DNA of 64,000 nucleotides, taken from contig NZ_PJMC01000013.1 of NCBI RefSeq assembly GCF_002892795.1, positions 62,001 through 126,000 on the forward strand. Direction: 5' to 3'. Below, one piece after another: positions 55,133 to 63,225 of the stretch. Each line of letters starts with the position of its first letter. Position 1 is the first letter of the stretch. Source of the DNA: Arthrobacter sp. AFG20. GTDB taxonomy: Bacteria > Actinomycetota > Actinomycetes > Actinomycetales > Micrococcaceae. The notes beneath the pieces are model-generated. The model saw nothing but the letters and a program-made list of their open reading frames with translations. It ran no database searches and was not told where the DNA came from. Position numbers and translations under genes: made by a program.

Positions 55133-56428
55133 ATGAACAAGCGATTCACACGGATCCTGGCCACCAGCATAGCCGCGGCTGCGCTCATGGGCAGCCTCGC
55201 TGCCTGCGGCAAGGGCAGCGCGTCCGCCACGTCCGAGGGCGGCAACGAGATCACCATGTGGACCCACAACGCGGGCAATCCTGATGAGCTCGCAGCCATC
55301 AAGTCCGTCGTGGACTCCTACAACAAGAGCGGCGCCGCGAAAGCCCAGATCAAGGTGCAGGCATTCCCGCAGGAGTCCTACAACGACTCCGTGGTTTCGG
55401 CCGCCGCTGCCGGGAAGCTGCCGTGCATCGTGGACATCGACGGGCCCAACGTGCCCAACTGGGCCTGGGCCAAGTACCTGACGCCGCTGAAGCTTTCGGT
55501 GGACCTGTCCAAGAACCTCCCCAGCACGGTCGCCAAGTGGGAAGGCGAGACGTACGCGGTGGGTTACTACGACGTCGCCCTCGCCATGTTTGCCCGCGCT
55601 TCTGACCTCAAGGCAGCCGGCATCCGCGCGGCCACCGTTGAAAAGCCGTGGACCAAGGAGGAATTCCAGGACGCGCTGACCAAGCTCAAGGCCCTGGGCA
55701 AGTGGCAGTACCCCCTCGACATGGGGACTGCAGGCACCGGCGAGTGGCTGCCCTACGCCTACTCGCCGCTGCTCCAGTCCTTTGGCGGAGACCTCGTCAA
55801 CCGCGACGGATTCCAGACGGCGGACGGTGCCCTCAACAGCGACAAGGCCGTCGAGTGGGCCGCATGGTTCCGCGGACTCGCCGACCAGGGCTTCATGGCC
55901 AAGAAGAGCGGCAAGGATTCCACCCAGGACTTCCTGAACAACAAGAGCGGCATCGTCTACACCGGCTCCTGGGCTGCGGACAAGGCGCGCAAGGCGCTGG
56001 GCAAGGACCTGGCGGTCATGCCGTCCGTGGACCTCGGCAACGGCCCGAAGATCGGCGGCGCCTCGTGGCAGTGGGGCGTGACCAGCGGCTGCAAGAACTC
56101 CGAGGCAGCCATGGACTACCTCTCCTACTCGCTGAAGCCGGAAAACATCGCTGCCGTGGCCAAGGCCACCGGAACCATCCCGGCCACCGACGAGGCCGCG
56201 GCGCTCCTCCCGGCGTTTGCCGAGGGCGGCGACAACCGGGTGTTCATGGAACTTTCCCGCCAGCAGGCCGTCATGCGTCCGGAAACGCCTGCGTACCCGT
56301 TCATCGCCACCGAGTACGGCAAGGCCGTCCAGGACATTCTGGCCGGCGCGGACCCCAAGACTGTCCTGGACAAGGCGGTCAAGGCGATTGACGCCAACAT
56401 CAAGTCCAACGGCGGCTACAAGAACTAG
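55133..56428 (+). CDS. ABC sugar transporter substrate-binding lipoprotein
   Basis: A 431-residue extracellular solute-binding protein, family 1. The lipobox is SLAAC with C25 the lipidated cysteine. The mature protein has EITMWTHNAGNPDELAAIKSVV. Ligand probably sucrose or a fructo-oligosaccharide, inferred from the GH32 enzyme. A hairpin after the gene fits higher expression than the permeases. Confidence 0.9.
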   Translation: MNKRFTRILATSIAAAALMGSLAACGKGSASATSEGGNEITMWTHNAGNPDELAAIKSVVDSYNKSGAAKAQIKVQAFPQESYNDSVVSAAAAGKLPCIVDIDGPNVPNWAWAKYLTPLKLSVDLSKNLPSTVAKWEGETYAVGYYDVALAMFARASDLKAAGIRAATVEKPWTKEEFQDALTKLKALGKWQYPLDMGTAGTGEWLPYAYSPLLQSFGGDLVNRDGFQTADGALNSDKAVEWAAWFRGLADQGFMAKKSGKDSTQDFLNNKSGIVYTGSWAADKARKALGKDLAVMPSVDLGNGPKIGGASWQWGVTSGCKNSEAAMDYLSYSLKPENIAAVAKATGTIPATDEAAALLPAFAEGGDNRVFMELSRQQAVMRPETPAYPFIATEYGKAVQDILAGADPKTVLDKAVKAIDANIKSNGGYKN

Positions 56429-56443
56429 CCAGCCGCCGGACGG

Positions 56444-56477
56444 GGACGACGGCGGACGGCAACCGCCGCCGTCGTCC
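56444..56477 (+). terminator. Intercistronic hairpin after the binding protein
   Basis: GGACGACGGCGG (56444-56455) and CCGCCGTCGTCC (56466-56477) pair perfectly, loop 10 bases. This is a usual place for a stabilising stem that lets binding protein exceed permease. Confidence 0.65.
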
Positions 56478-56510
56478 TCCACCCGGCACTGACTGTCAAC
56501 GGAGACTCCC

Positions 56511-57470
56511 ATGACAACCACCCAGCTTCCCTCCCGCCGCCCCGCCGCTCCGGCGCCGGACGGAACCACCCCGGCGGCAGCCCGCCGCAAGCGCCCGCGC
56601 CACCTGCGCGAACAGCTCAGCGGCTGGGGGATGATCGCCCCGGCAGCGGTCCTCCTGCTCGCCTTCGTGTTCCTGCCGGCGATCCTTGGCTTCGGCCTGG
56701 CCTTCACGAACGCCCGCCTCATCTCCCCGCGGCCGGTGGAGTTCGTCGGGACGGACAACTTTGCCCGGCTCTTCACCGACCCCACATTCTGGCGGGCGCT
56801 GCTGAACGTCAGCTACTTCGCCGTGGTGGTGGTGCCGGTGCAGTCCGGCCTCGCCCTGGCCATGGCGCTGCTGATCAACAAAAAGTTCCGCGGCGTGAAC
56901 TTCTTCCGCACCCTTTACTTCCTGCCCGTGGTCACGTCCATGGTGGTGGTTTCGCTGCTGTGGCTGTTCATGTACCGCAAGGACGGGCTGATCAACGAGC
57001 TGCTGTCCACCTTCAGCTTCGGCCTCATCCCGGGCGCGGACTGGCTGAACGACCCCGCCACCGCCATGCCGGCCATCATCGCGCTGTCCATCTGGCAGGC
57101 CGCCGGCTTCCACATGATCATCTGGCTGGCCGGGCTGCAGAGCATCTCCGGCGAGCTGTACGAGGCGGCCCAGCTGGACGGCGCCAGCCGCTGGCACCAG
57201 TTCCGATACGTGACCTGGCCGGGCCTGAAGCACACGCGCACCCTCGTCCTGGTGACCATCACCATCCAGGCCCTTGGCCTCTTCGACCAGGTGAGCGTCA
57301 TGACCCAGGGCGGCCCGCTCGACTCGACCACCACCATCATCTACGAGGCGGTCCGCTCCGGCTTCAAGCAGCAGGAGACCTCCTACGCTTCCGCCATCTC
57401 GCTCGTATTCTTCGTCCTGGTACTGCTGATCTCCGCGGTCCAGCGCTACCTGACCCGAGAGAAGGACTGA
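56511..57470 (+). CDS. ABC sugar transporter permease (MalF type)
   Basis: A 319-residue permease with six segments. The cytoplasmic EAA loop ELYEAAQLDGASRWHQFRYVTWPGL contacts the ATPase. The N-terminal 40 residues are Pro/Arg-rich. ATG has CGGAGA upstream. No ATP-binding subunit is encoded here; a shared MsiK-type ATPase elsewhere is expected. Confidence 0.92.
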   Translation: MTTTQLPSRRPAAPAPDGTTPAAARRKRPRHLREQLSGWGMIAPAAVLLLAFVFLPAILGFGLAFTNARLISPRPVEFVGTDNFARLFTDPTFWRALLNVSYFAVVVVPVQSGLALAMALLINKKFRGVNFFRTLYFLPVVTSMVVVSLLWLFMYRKDGLINELLSTFSFGLIPGADWLNDPATAMPAIIALSIWQAAGFHMIIWLAGLQSISGELYEAAQLDGASRWHQFRYVTWPGLKHTRTLVLVTITIQALGLFDQVSVMTQGGPLDSTTTIIYEAVRSGFKQQETSYASAISLVFFVLVLLISAVQRYLTREKD

Positions 57471-57471
57471 C

Positions 57472-58350
57472 GTGAAAAACGTGCTCCGCCTCAATTCGAT
57501 CGGCGCCATGGCTGTGCGCATCCTGTTCGCCGCCGTCGCCGCCTTCCCCATCGTGTTCATGCTCGTGTCCTCGCTCAAGCCGGACCAGCAGATCTTCGGC
57601 GACATGTCCTCCGTTGCGGCCTTCCTGCCCATTGGCAACATCTCGCTGGACAACTACACCGCCGTCTTCGACCGGGTTCCGGCCGCGCGCTTCCTCATCA
57701 ACTCCGTGGGTGTCTCCGCCGTGACAGTGGTGCTGGGAATCTTCGTCAACAGCCTGTGCGCCTTCGCGTTGTCCCGCATGCAGGTCCGCGGCAAGCGCGT
57801 GGTGTTCACGGCGATCCTGGCAACCCTCATCGTGCCCTTCCAGACACTCGCGCTGCCGCTGGTGTGGTGGGTGAACCAGCTGCCGTACTTCGAACTCAAC
57901 GGCTTCAGCCTGGAAATCTCGAAGGGCTGGCTGGACACCTACCAGGTGCAGATCATCCCGTTCATCGCCAACGCGTTCTCCATCTACCTGTACCACCAGT
58001 ATTTCGAGTCCATCCCCAAGGAACTGGACGAGGCAGCCCGGATCGATGGCGCCGGCTGGTTCAAGATCTACCGCCAGGTGGTCATGCCGCTCGCCGGTCC
58101 CGCGACGGCCACGGTGGCCATCCTGACGTTCCTGCCCGCCTGGAATTCCTACCTGTGGCCGCTCATGGTGGTCCAGTCCGAGGAGCTGCGCCCGGTGATG
58201 ATCGGCATCCAGTACTTCTTCCAACTGAACGTCTCCTGGGGTGAAGTCATGGCCTACGCCTCGCTGATCACGGTTCCCGTGGTGGTCCTCTTCATCGCGT
58301 TCCAGCGCTCCTTCATCAACAGCATCGCCTCCAGCGGTGTCAAAGGCTGA
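57472..58350 (+). CDS. ABC sugar transporter permease (MalG type)
   Basis: A 292-residue permease with six segments and the EAA loop PKELDEAARIDGAGWFKIYRQVVMPL. The GTG start is one base after the MalF-type stop, so the pair is coupled. It forms the channel with the previous gene. Confidence 0.92.
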   Translation: MKNVLRLNSIGAMAVRILFAAVAAFPIVFMLVSSLKPDQQIFGDMSSVAAFLPIGNISLDNYTAVFDRVPAARFLINSVGVSAVTVVLGIFVNSLCAFALSRMQVRGKRVVFTAILATLIVPFQTLALPLVWWVNQLPYFELNGFSLEISKGWLDTYQVQIIPFIANAFSIYLYHQYFESIPKELDEAARIDGAGWFKIYRQVVMPLAGPATATVAILTFLPAWNSYLWPLMVVQSEELRPVMIGIQYFFQLNVSWGEVMAYASLITVPVVVLFIAFQRSFINSIASSGVKG

Positions 58351-58382
58351 CCCAGCCCCACTTTCTAGTTCGAAAGCGAACC

Positions 58383-59921
58383 ATGACTTCCCTGAATGCA
58401 ACGCCCGCGCTTGACTGCCGTTACCGGCCCAAATGGCACTACGCCGCCGAGCGCAACTGGCTGAATGACCCGAACGGGCTGGTGTACTCCAACGGGGTCT
58501 ACCATCTCTTCTACCAGCACAACCCGTTCGCTGACGTGTGGGGCAACATGTCCTGGGGCCACGCCACCTCGACGGACCTGCTGAACTGGGACGAGCAGCC
58601 CGTGGCCATCCCGTGCGACGAGCAGGAGGCCATCTTCTCCGGATCAGCAGTGGTGGATGTCCGCAACACCAGCGGGTTCGGCGCCGGGGGAGTGCCGCCG
58701 CTGGTGGCCGTCTACACCAGTGCCTACTCCCCGGCGTCGCCGCTTGCCGGGCGGCAGGCGCAGTCACTTGCCTACAGCACCGACGACGGCGCCACCTGGA
58801 CCAAGTACGAGGGCAACCCGGTGCTGGACCGGGCCTCCGCGGACTTCCGCGACCCCAAGGTCTTCTGGTACGACGGCGAGGCCGGCAGCTATTGGGTGAT
58901 GGCCGCCGTCGAGGCCGTCCGGCATGAGGTGGTGCTCTACAAGTCCGACAACCTCAAATCCTGGGAGTATCTGAGCACCTTCGGTCCAGCCAACGCCACG
59001 GGCGGGGTCTGGGAATGCCCGGACCTGTTCGAACTGCCCGTGGACGGCGATGCCGGGAATACCCGGTGGGTCCTTGTGGTGAACCTGAGCCCCGGCGGGA
59101 TCGCGGGCGGCTCGGCGGGCCAGTACTTCCTGGGAACGTTCGACGGCGTGACGTTCCGTTCCGAAACCACCGTCACCGAGGGCATGCAGACGGACGACGG
59201 CCGGATGCCGGACTATCGCTGGCTCGACTGGGGCCGGGACTACTACGCGGCCGTGTCGTTCAGCAACGCACCGGACGGTCGCCGCCTCATGATCGGCTGG
59301 ATGAACAACTGGCAGTACGCGGCCAGCACCCCGTCGCAGGGCTGGCGCAGCGCCATGTCCCTGGTCCGCGAGGTCCGGCTGGAGACCCGCGGCGGGCGCC
59401 CTGTGCTGGTGCAGGCCGCGGTGGACCCCTTCGCGGCTTCCGGGACGGAGCTGTTCGCCGCCGGGCCGGCGCCGCTTGCTGACGGGCTGCTGTGGCTGCC
59501 AGTGGAGGCTTCCGGGGATGTGCTGCGCATCGACGCCGAGTTCCAGCCCGGTTCCGCAGGCAAGGTGGCGCTGGTGCTGCGTGCCGGCGAATCGGATGGC
59601 ATTGAGGAGCGGACGGTGCTGGCCTACTCTGCCCTGTCCGGACAGTCCCTGTCCGGCGAGCTCAGCCTGGACCGGACAGCCTCCGGGAACGTCGGGTTCC
59701 ATGCCGACTTCCCGTCCGTGGAGCGCGTGCCGGTTTCCCTGGACGGCAGCGGCCGGCTGCGGCTGACGATCTTCCTGGACCGGTGCTCGGTGGAGGTCTT
59801 CGCCCAGGACGGACGGGTGACCCTTACGGACCAGATCTTTCCCGCGGAGGGCAGCACCGCCGTCGGGCTGCTGGCCGAAGGCGACGGGGCCACCCTGGTA
59901 AGCCTCAGCATCACGGGCTAG
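58383..59921 (+). CDS. Glycoside hydrolase family 32 (sucrose/fructan hydrolase)
   Basis: A 512-residue beta-fructosidase. The nucleophile is D29 in WLNDPNG, the acid/base is E211 in WECPD, and FRDPKVFW is the third conserved motif. A C-terminal beta-sandwich follows, with DRCSVEVFAQDGRVTLTDQIFP. No signal peptide, so it acts on sugar after import. It is the last gene of the LacI-controlled operon. Sucrose, inulin-type or levan-type specificity cannot be told. Confidence 0.92.
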   Translation: MTSLNATPALDCRYRPKWHYAAERNWLNDPNGLVYSNGVYHLFYQHNPFADVWGNMSWGHATSTDLLNWDEQPVAIPCDEQEAIFSGSAVVDVRNTSGFGAGGVPPLVAVYTSAYSPASPLAGRQAQSLAYSTDDGATWTKYEGNPVLDRASADFRDPKVFWYDGEAGSYWVMAAVEAVRHEVVLYKSDNLKSWEYLSTFGPANATGGVWECPDLFELPVDGDAGNTRWVLVVNLSPGGIAGGSAGQYFLGTFDGVTFRSETTVTEGMQTDDGRMPDYRWLDWGRDYYAAVSFSNAPDGRRLMIGWMNNWQYAASTPSQGWRSAMSLVREVRLETRGGRPVLVQAAVDPFAASGTELFAAGPAPLADGLLWLPVEASGDVLRIDAEFQPGSAGKVALVLRAGESDGIEERTVLAYSALSGQSLSGELSLDRTASGNVGFHADFPSVERVPVSLDGSGRLRLTIFLDRCSVEVFAQDGRVTLTDQIFPAEGSTAVGLLAEGDGATLVSLSITG

Positions 59922-59936
59922 CTCCGGCACTCTAAA

Positions 59937-60001
59937 GCAACGCGGGGTCACTTACAGCCCAATAACCAGTCCGGAATGGGCTGTAAGCGACCCCGCGTTG
60001 C
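59937..60001. terminator. 25-bp inverted repeat after the GH32 gene
   Basis: Arms 59937-59961 and 59977-60001 (outer end GCAACGCGGGGTC) pair over 25 bp with one mismatch, loop 15 bases. It lies 15 bases after the stop, with no T-run, and probably ends the fructan operon. Confidence 0.75.
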
Positions 60002-60060
60002 TGTCAGGTGAGCCGGCCTTGCGGTCGAAGAAATCGCCCGCACGGACCTTGACCGCCTTG

Positions 60061-60360
60061 AGGCGCTCCCCAATTTGCGCCTCAAGGCGGAGAGTTACGT
60101 CCACTGCTGTGCGGTTCGCCCGTCACCTGCGCGAACTTCCGGCGGTTGGTGTGCAGCGATACGTAGCCCTGCGCATCTGGATCTCCACCGGATGGGCTGC
60201 GGCCCATGCCAGGAGGGTGTTGGCGATGGGCCGCAGGTTCGGATGGTCCCTGTACTGGCCGTCAAGGCTTCCGCAGCAGCAGTGCCTGTTGCTGTCCACC
60301 CTGGACTTCCAGGTTCTTGCCGCTGATTTCAAATTCTGCGGATCCGCCCGATGGTAGTGC
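60061..60360 (-). pseudogene. Possible gene remnant in several frames
   Basis: Between 60001 and 60398 no intact gene is seen. On the minus strand three neighbouring frames read like coding sequence in turn: SAEFEISGKNLEVQGGQQQ (near 60340-60280), QYRDHPNLRPIANTLLAWAAA (60260-60190) and DAQGYVSLHTNRRKFAQVTG (60178-60120). Together they suggest a short protein broken by two frameshifts. The family is not recognised; chance is possible. Confidence 0.35.
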
Positions 60361-60384
60361 CGGCACCTCCGGAGAGGCGCCGGC
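60359..60384 (-). terminator. Hairpin after the lipoprotein gene
   Basis: GCCGGCACCTC (60359-60369) pairs with GAGGCGCCGGC (60374-60384), one mismatch, loop four bases. It starts 14 bases after the lipoprotein stop in the minus direction. Confidence 0.65.
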
Positions 60385-60398
60385 CCAAACCTGCAGGC

Positions 60399-60911
60399 TT
60401 ACTTCATCATCGTCCCGTCGGGTGCCACGAGGTACCAAACGTTGCCGACGCCCTGGCCGGTGATGTCGCCGGGGGCCTTGTCCTTCTCCCACAGGTAGAC
60501 GGGCATGCCATTGACCGTCACCTGCTTCTTGCCGTCCGGGGTATCAATGGTGCCGACCGTCCCCGTTACACCCTCGACCTTGGGGGTGTCCGTGGCAGCA
60601 AACACCGGTGGCCACTTCACGAGGCAGTCGCCGGTGCAGTTGCTCTTGCCGGAGTCCTTGACGTCCTTCGTGAAGTAGTAGACGCTCATGCCTTTGCCGT
60701 CCACCACGATGTCGCCCTTGCTGGACGACGCCGTCTTGAGGTCCACCATGGCACTGTCGCTGGTGGCCGACGCGCTGGCGGTGGCGGCAGGCGACTCGCT
60801 GGCCGGGGCTGCTGCCGAGGTGGTGGTTGTTGTGCCGGATCCGCCGCCACAGGCCGTCAGTGAGGCGGCAAGGGCCATAACTGCGAGGCCAACGCTCAGT
60901 TGCTTCTTCAT
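60399..60911 (-). CDS. Lipoprotein with two secreted COG4315 repeats
   Basis: A 170-residue exported lipoprotein. The lipobox is LTACG with C21. A Ser/Thr/Ala linker follows, then two Lipoprotein_15 (COG4315) repeats, GMSVYYFTKDVKDSGKSNC-TGDCLVKWPP and GMPVYLWEKDKAPGDITGQGVGNVWYLVAPDG. Function unknown. It is divergent from a SigL-type sigma factor and has a matching ECF promoter, so it is a likely target of it. Confidence 0.85.
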   Translation of the reverse strand: MKKQLSVGLAVMALAASLTACGGGSGTTTTTSAAAPASESPAATASASATSDSAMVDLKTASSSKGDIVVDGKGMSVYYFTKDVKDSGKSNCTGDCLVKWPPVFAATDTPKVEGVTGTVGTIDTPDGKKQVTVNGMPVYLWEKDKAPGDITGQGVGNVWYLVAPDGTMMK

Positions 60912-60962
60912 GTGCTGCTCCTTGGCTCGGGCCGGCAGACTGAGAGACCGGCGCTATCTGGA

Positions 60963-60990
60963 ATGACGCACAAAGGTGAAGAATGGTTCA
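60963..60990 (-). promoter_or_regulatory. SigL-type promoter for the lipoprotein gene
   Basis: In the minus direction TGAACC (60990-60985) is followed after 16 bases by CGTCAT (60968-60963). This matches the SigL consensus TGAACC-N16/18-CGT. It lies 52 bases before the lipoprotein ATG. Confidence 0.65.
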
Positions 60991-61013
60991 AAGAATCTGA
61001 CGCTGGCCGGAAT

Positions 61014-61041
61014 TGAACTTATCGCCGGCTGCTGACGTCGT
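61014..61041 (+). promoter_or_regulatory. SigL-type promoter for the sigma/anti-sigma operon
   Basis: TGAACT (61014-61019) and CGTCGT (61036-61041) are 16 bases apart, the mirror of the lipoprotein promoter. Transcription would begin near 61048, which also favours the GTG start at 61103. Confidence 0.6.
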
Positions 61042-61102
61042 ATTTGCCAGGAAGGCCGGCCCGCTCGGAACGGCTTCACAGGTCATTGCAGGGAGGCCGA
61101 AC

Positions 61103-61603
61103 GTGCCGCTGGATGAGGATTTGGTTGCAGCGATCTACCGCGAGCACGGAACGGCGCTGCGCCGGTTTGTACTCAGTGCCTCCCGGGACCCGCACCTCGC
61201 CGACGACATCGTGCAGGAAACAGTGCTTCGCGTCTGGCAGCAGGCGCCCACGGTTACGGGCAGCATGCGCAGTTACCTGTTCCGGACTGCCCGGAACATC
61301 ATGATCGACAACTACCGGAAGGCCCAGCGCCGGCCGGTGGAAGCCGAGGACCGTGACGTTGCGGATCCGGAGGAAGCCACGGGGCGGGTTGACGACCTGC
61401 TGAACAAGGTACTGATGGAGGAGGCGCTGCTGCGGCTGAGCGCAGAGCACCGTGATGTTCTGGTGGCTCTGCACTACCGGCGGTTCACGGTGGGCGAGGC
61501 CGCAATCCAGTTGAACGTTCCGAGCGGAACGGTGAAATCCAGGGCTTTCTACGCGGTGAAGGCCCTGCGGACAATTCTCGATGAAATGGGTGTGGAACGG
61601 TGA
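61103..61603 (+). CDS. ECF sigma factor, SigL-like
   Basis: A 166-residue sigma factor. Region 2 is RRFVLSASRDPHLADDIVQETVLRVWQ and SMRSYLFRTARNIMIDNYRKAQ. Region 4 is LSAEHRDVLVALHYRRFTVGEAAIQLNVPSGTVKSRAFYAVKAL. GTG 61103 is chosen because GGGAGG lies six bases before it and the promoter lies upstream; a TTG at 61013 would include the promoter. The next gene is its zinc anti-sigma factor. Confidence 0.9.
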   Translation: MPLDEDLVAAIYREHGTALRRFVLSASRDPHLADDIVQETVLRVWQQAPTVTGSMRSYLFRTARNIMIDNYRKAQRRPVEAEDRDVADPEEATGRVDDLLNKVLMEEALLRLSAEHRDVLVALHYRRFTVGEAAIQLNVPSGTVKSRAFYAVKALRTILDEMGVER

Positions 61604-62283
61604 ACGGCAAGGAAGTCCATGAGCTGCTGGGGGCATACCTGCTGGGAGGGCTCGACGACGCAGAGAGGCTGCGCTTCGAAGCCCACCTCGAGCAGTGCGG
61701 CACCTGCCGCAGCGAACTGACGGACCTGGAATCCCTGCCGGGACTGCTGGATGCCGTGCCGGTCCCGGACGCCGTGGCTCTCGCCGTACCGGCGGCAAGC
61801 CGGCCCGGCCCCGATGCCGCGTTACCGGCCCCGTCCCCCGTCCCCCAGCCGATACTGGACCAGCTGGCGGCCCGCCGTCGTAATTCCCGACGGCGGCTGA
61901 CAGCCCTCGTTGGGGTGGTGGCCGCGGCCTGCCTCGCCCTGGGATTTGCGGCGGCGCCGCTCTTTGACCCCGCAGACAAACCCGATGCCAGCTATTCGGT
62001 CAAAGCCGATACCGGCATGCAGGTCACGGTGGGAATGGTCAAGAAAACCTGGGGCACCGAGTTGGCCGTCGACGGACGGAGCTTGCCGCAGAACGGCCGG
62101 CTTTCGCTGTGGGTGAAGGACCGTGCCGGGGTTGCGGACCGGGCCTGCGCGTGGACGGCGACACCGAGCGGAAGGGTCCGGGTCACCAGCGCGACGCCGC
62201 TGCAGTACACGAGCATCGCCAGTGTCGAAGTGCGGAACGACCGGCAGCAGACCATTGCCGTCATTGCCGTGCCTGGCACCTGA
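61600..62283 (+). CDS. Zinc-binding anti-sigma factor (RslA/RskA type)
   Basis: A 227-residue membrane protein. The N-terminal zinc anti-sigma domain has H29-x3-C33-x2-C36 in EAHLEQCGTCRSEL. One membrane segment (about 105-128, TALVGVVAAACLALGFAAA) follows, then an extracytoplasmic domain. It holds the sigma factor inactive until an envelope or redox signal. The GTG start overlaps the sigma stop by four bases. Confidence 0.9.
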   Translation: MNGKEVHELLGAYLLGGLDDAERLRFEAHLEQCGTCRSELTDLESLPGLLDAVPVPDAVALAVPAASRPGPDAALPAPSPVPQPILDQLAARRRNSRRRLTALVGVVAAACLALGFAAAPLFDPADKPDASYSVKADTGMQVTVGMVKKTWGTELAVDGRSLPQNGRLSLWVKDRAGVADRACAWTATPSGRVRVTSATPLQYTSIASVEVRNDRQQTIAVIAVPGT

Positions 62284-62313
62284 ACCGTCCTGGCACCTGA
62301 ACCCCCGGCGGGC

Positions 62314-63174
62314 TCACATTCTGGCGAGCTTCGCCCGCACCACCGTGAAGACCCCGTAGCAGATGAGTCCGGCGCCCACCGCGGCCAGCACGTACACGCC
62401 GTAGGGCTGTTCCCGGAGTGCCCGGAGCCCGCCGTCGAGGCCTGTCGACCGCTCGGGGTGGACGGTGACGGTGGCTATGACCACCAGAAGGCCCGTCACA
62501 AATAGGGCGACGCCCTTGGCCACATAACCCACCATCCCGAGGGCGGTGACGGCTTTGCGCCCGCCCGGGCTGGCTGGCGGATTGATGTGCTTCTCAAAGG
62601 ACTTCTTGAACCCGCGGACGGCGTAGATGATCCCCACGACGGCCACCCCCGTACCGATCAGCACCAAAAGCAGGACGCCGCCGGGGGCCTTCATGAGGTT
62701 GACCGTGAAGTCACTGGTTGATTCCCGGTTGTCCTTGCCGGAGCCGCGCGCGAAGGCGGCCAGCGTGAATGCCAGCCCGGCATACACGACTGCCTGTGCT
62801 GCGGCCTGCAATTTCTTGCCGGCTTTGTGCTTAGTGGGCAACCGCTCGAAATCGAAAATCGCATCACCGGCCTGCCACAGGGCCAGCGCCACGCATCCGG
62901 CAAAGCTGCACCACAGAAGCACCGGCCCTGCCGGCTGGCTGGCAAGTTCGGCGACGGCGCCGCTCACATCCGCCCGGCCGCCACGGCCCCGGGCGAGCCC
63001 GAAGGTAATGAGGCCGACCAGGATATGGAGCACACCGCTCACGGCAAATCCACCGCGCGCCAGCATTTCCAGGGGCTTCGAGTCCGTGACGTCCTCGGCC
63101 CTGCCGGCTGCGCTTCTCAGTTCTCGTTTGATGATCGTTCCTCCGCGCCGGCAGCTGCTGTGGCACTCCGCCAC
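62314..63174 (-). CDS. DUF1206 membrane protein
   Basis: A protein of up to 286 residues with six membrane segments. Three DUF1206 repeats are visible: GGFAVSGVLHILVGLITFGLA, AAQAVVYAGLAFTLAAFA and GMVGYVAKGVALFVTGLLVV. Function unknown. The start is unsure: a GTG begins the longest form without a ribosome site, while GGAGG lies before a run of ATC codons. It converges with the anti-sigma gene. Confidence 0.8.
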   Translation of the reverse strand: MAECHSSCRRGGTIIKRELRSAAGRAEDVTDSKPLEMLARGGFAVSGVLHILVGLITFGLARGRGGRADVSGAVAELASQPAGPVLLWCSFAGCVALALWQAGDAIFDFERLPTKHKAGKKLQAAAQAVVYAGLAFTLAAFARGSGKDNRESTSDFTVNLMKAPGGVLLLVLIGTGVAVVGIIYAVRGFKKSFEKHINPPASPGGRKAVTALGMVGYVAKGVALFVTGLLVVIATVTVHPERSTGLDGGLRALREQPYGVYVLAAVGAGLICYGVFTVVRAKLARM

Positions 63175-63183
63175 ACGCTTATC

Positions 63184-63200
63184 GTGCCACGGCGTGGCAC
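63184..63200. repeat. Short hairpin between trmB and the DUF1206 gene
   Basis: GTGCCAC (63184-63190) and GTGGCAC (63194-63200) form a perfect inverted repeat with three-base loop, 25 bases after the trmB stop on the minus strand. Possibly the trmB 3' end. Confidence 0.45.
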
Positions 63201-63225
63201 CGGGGAACAGAGGCCCCGGACGAGG

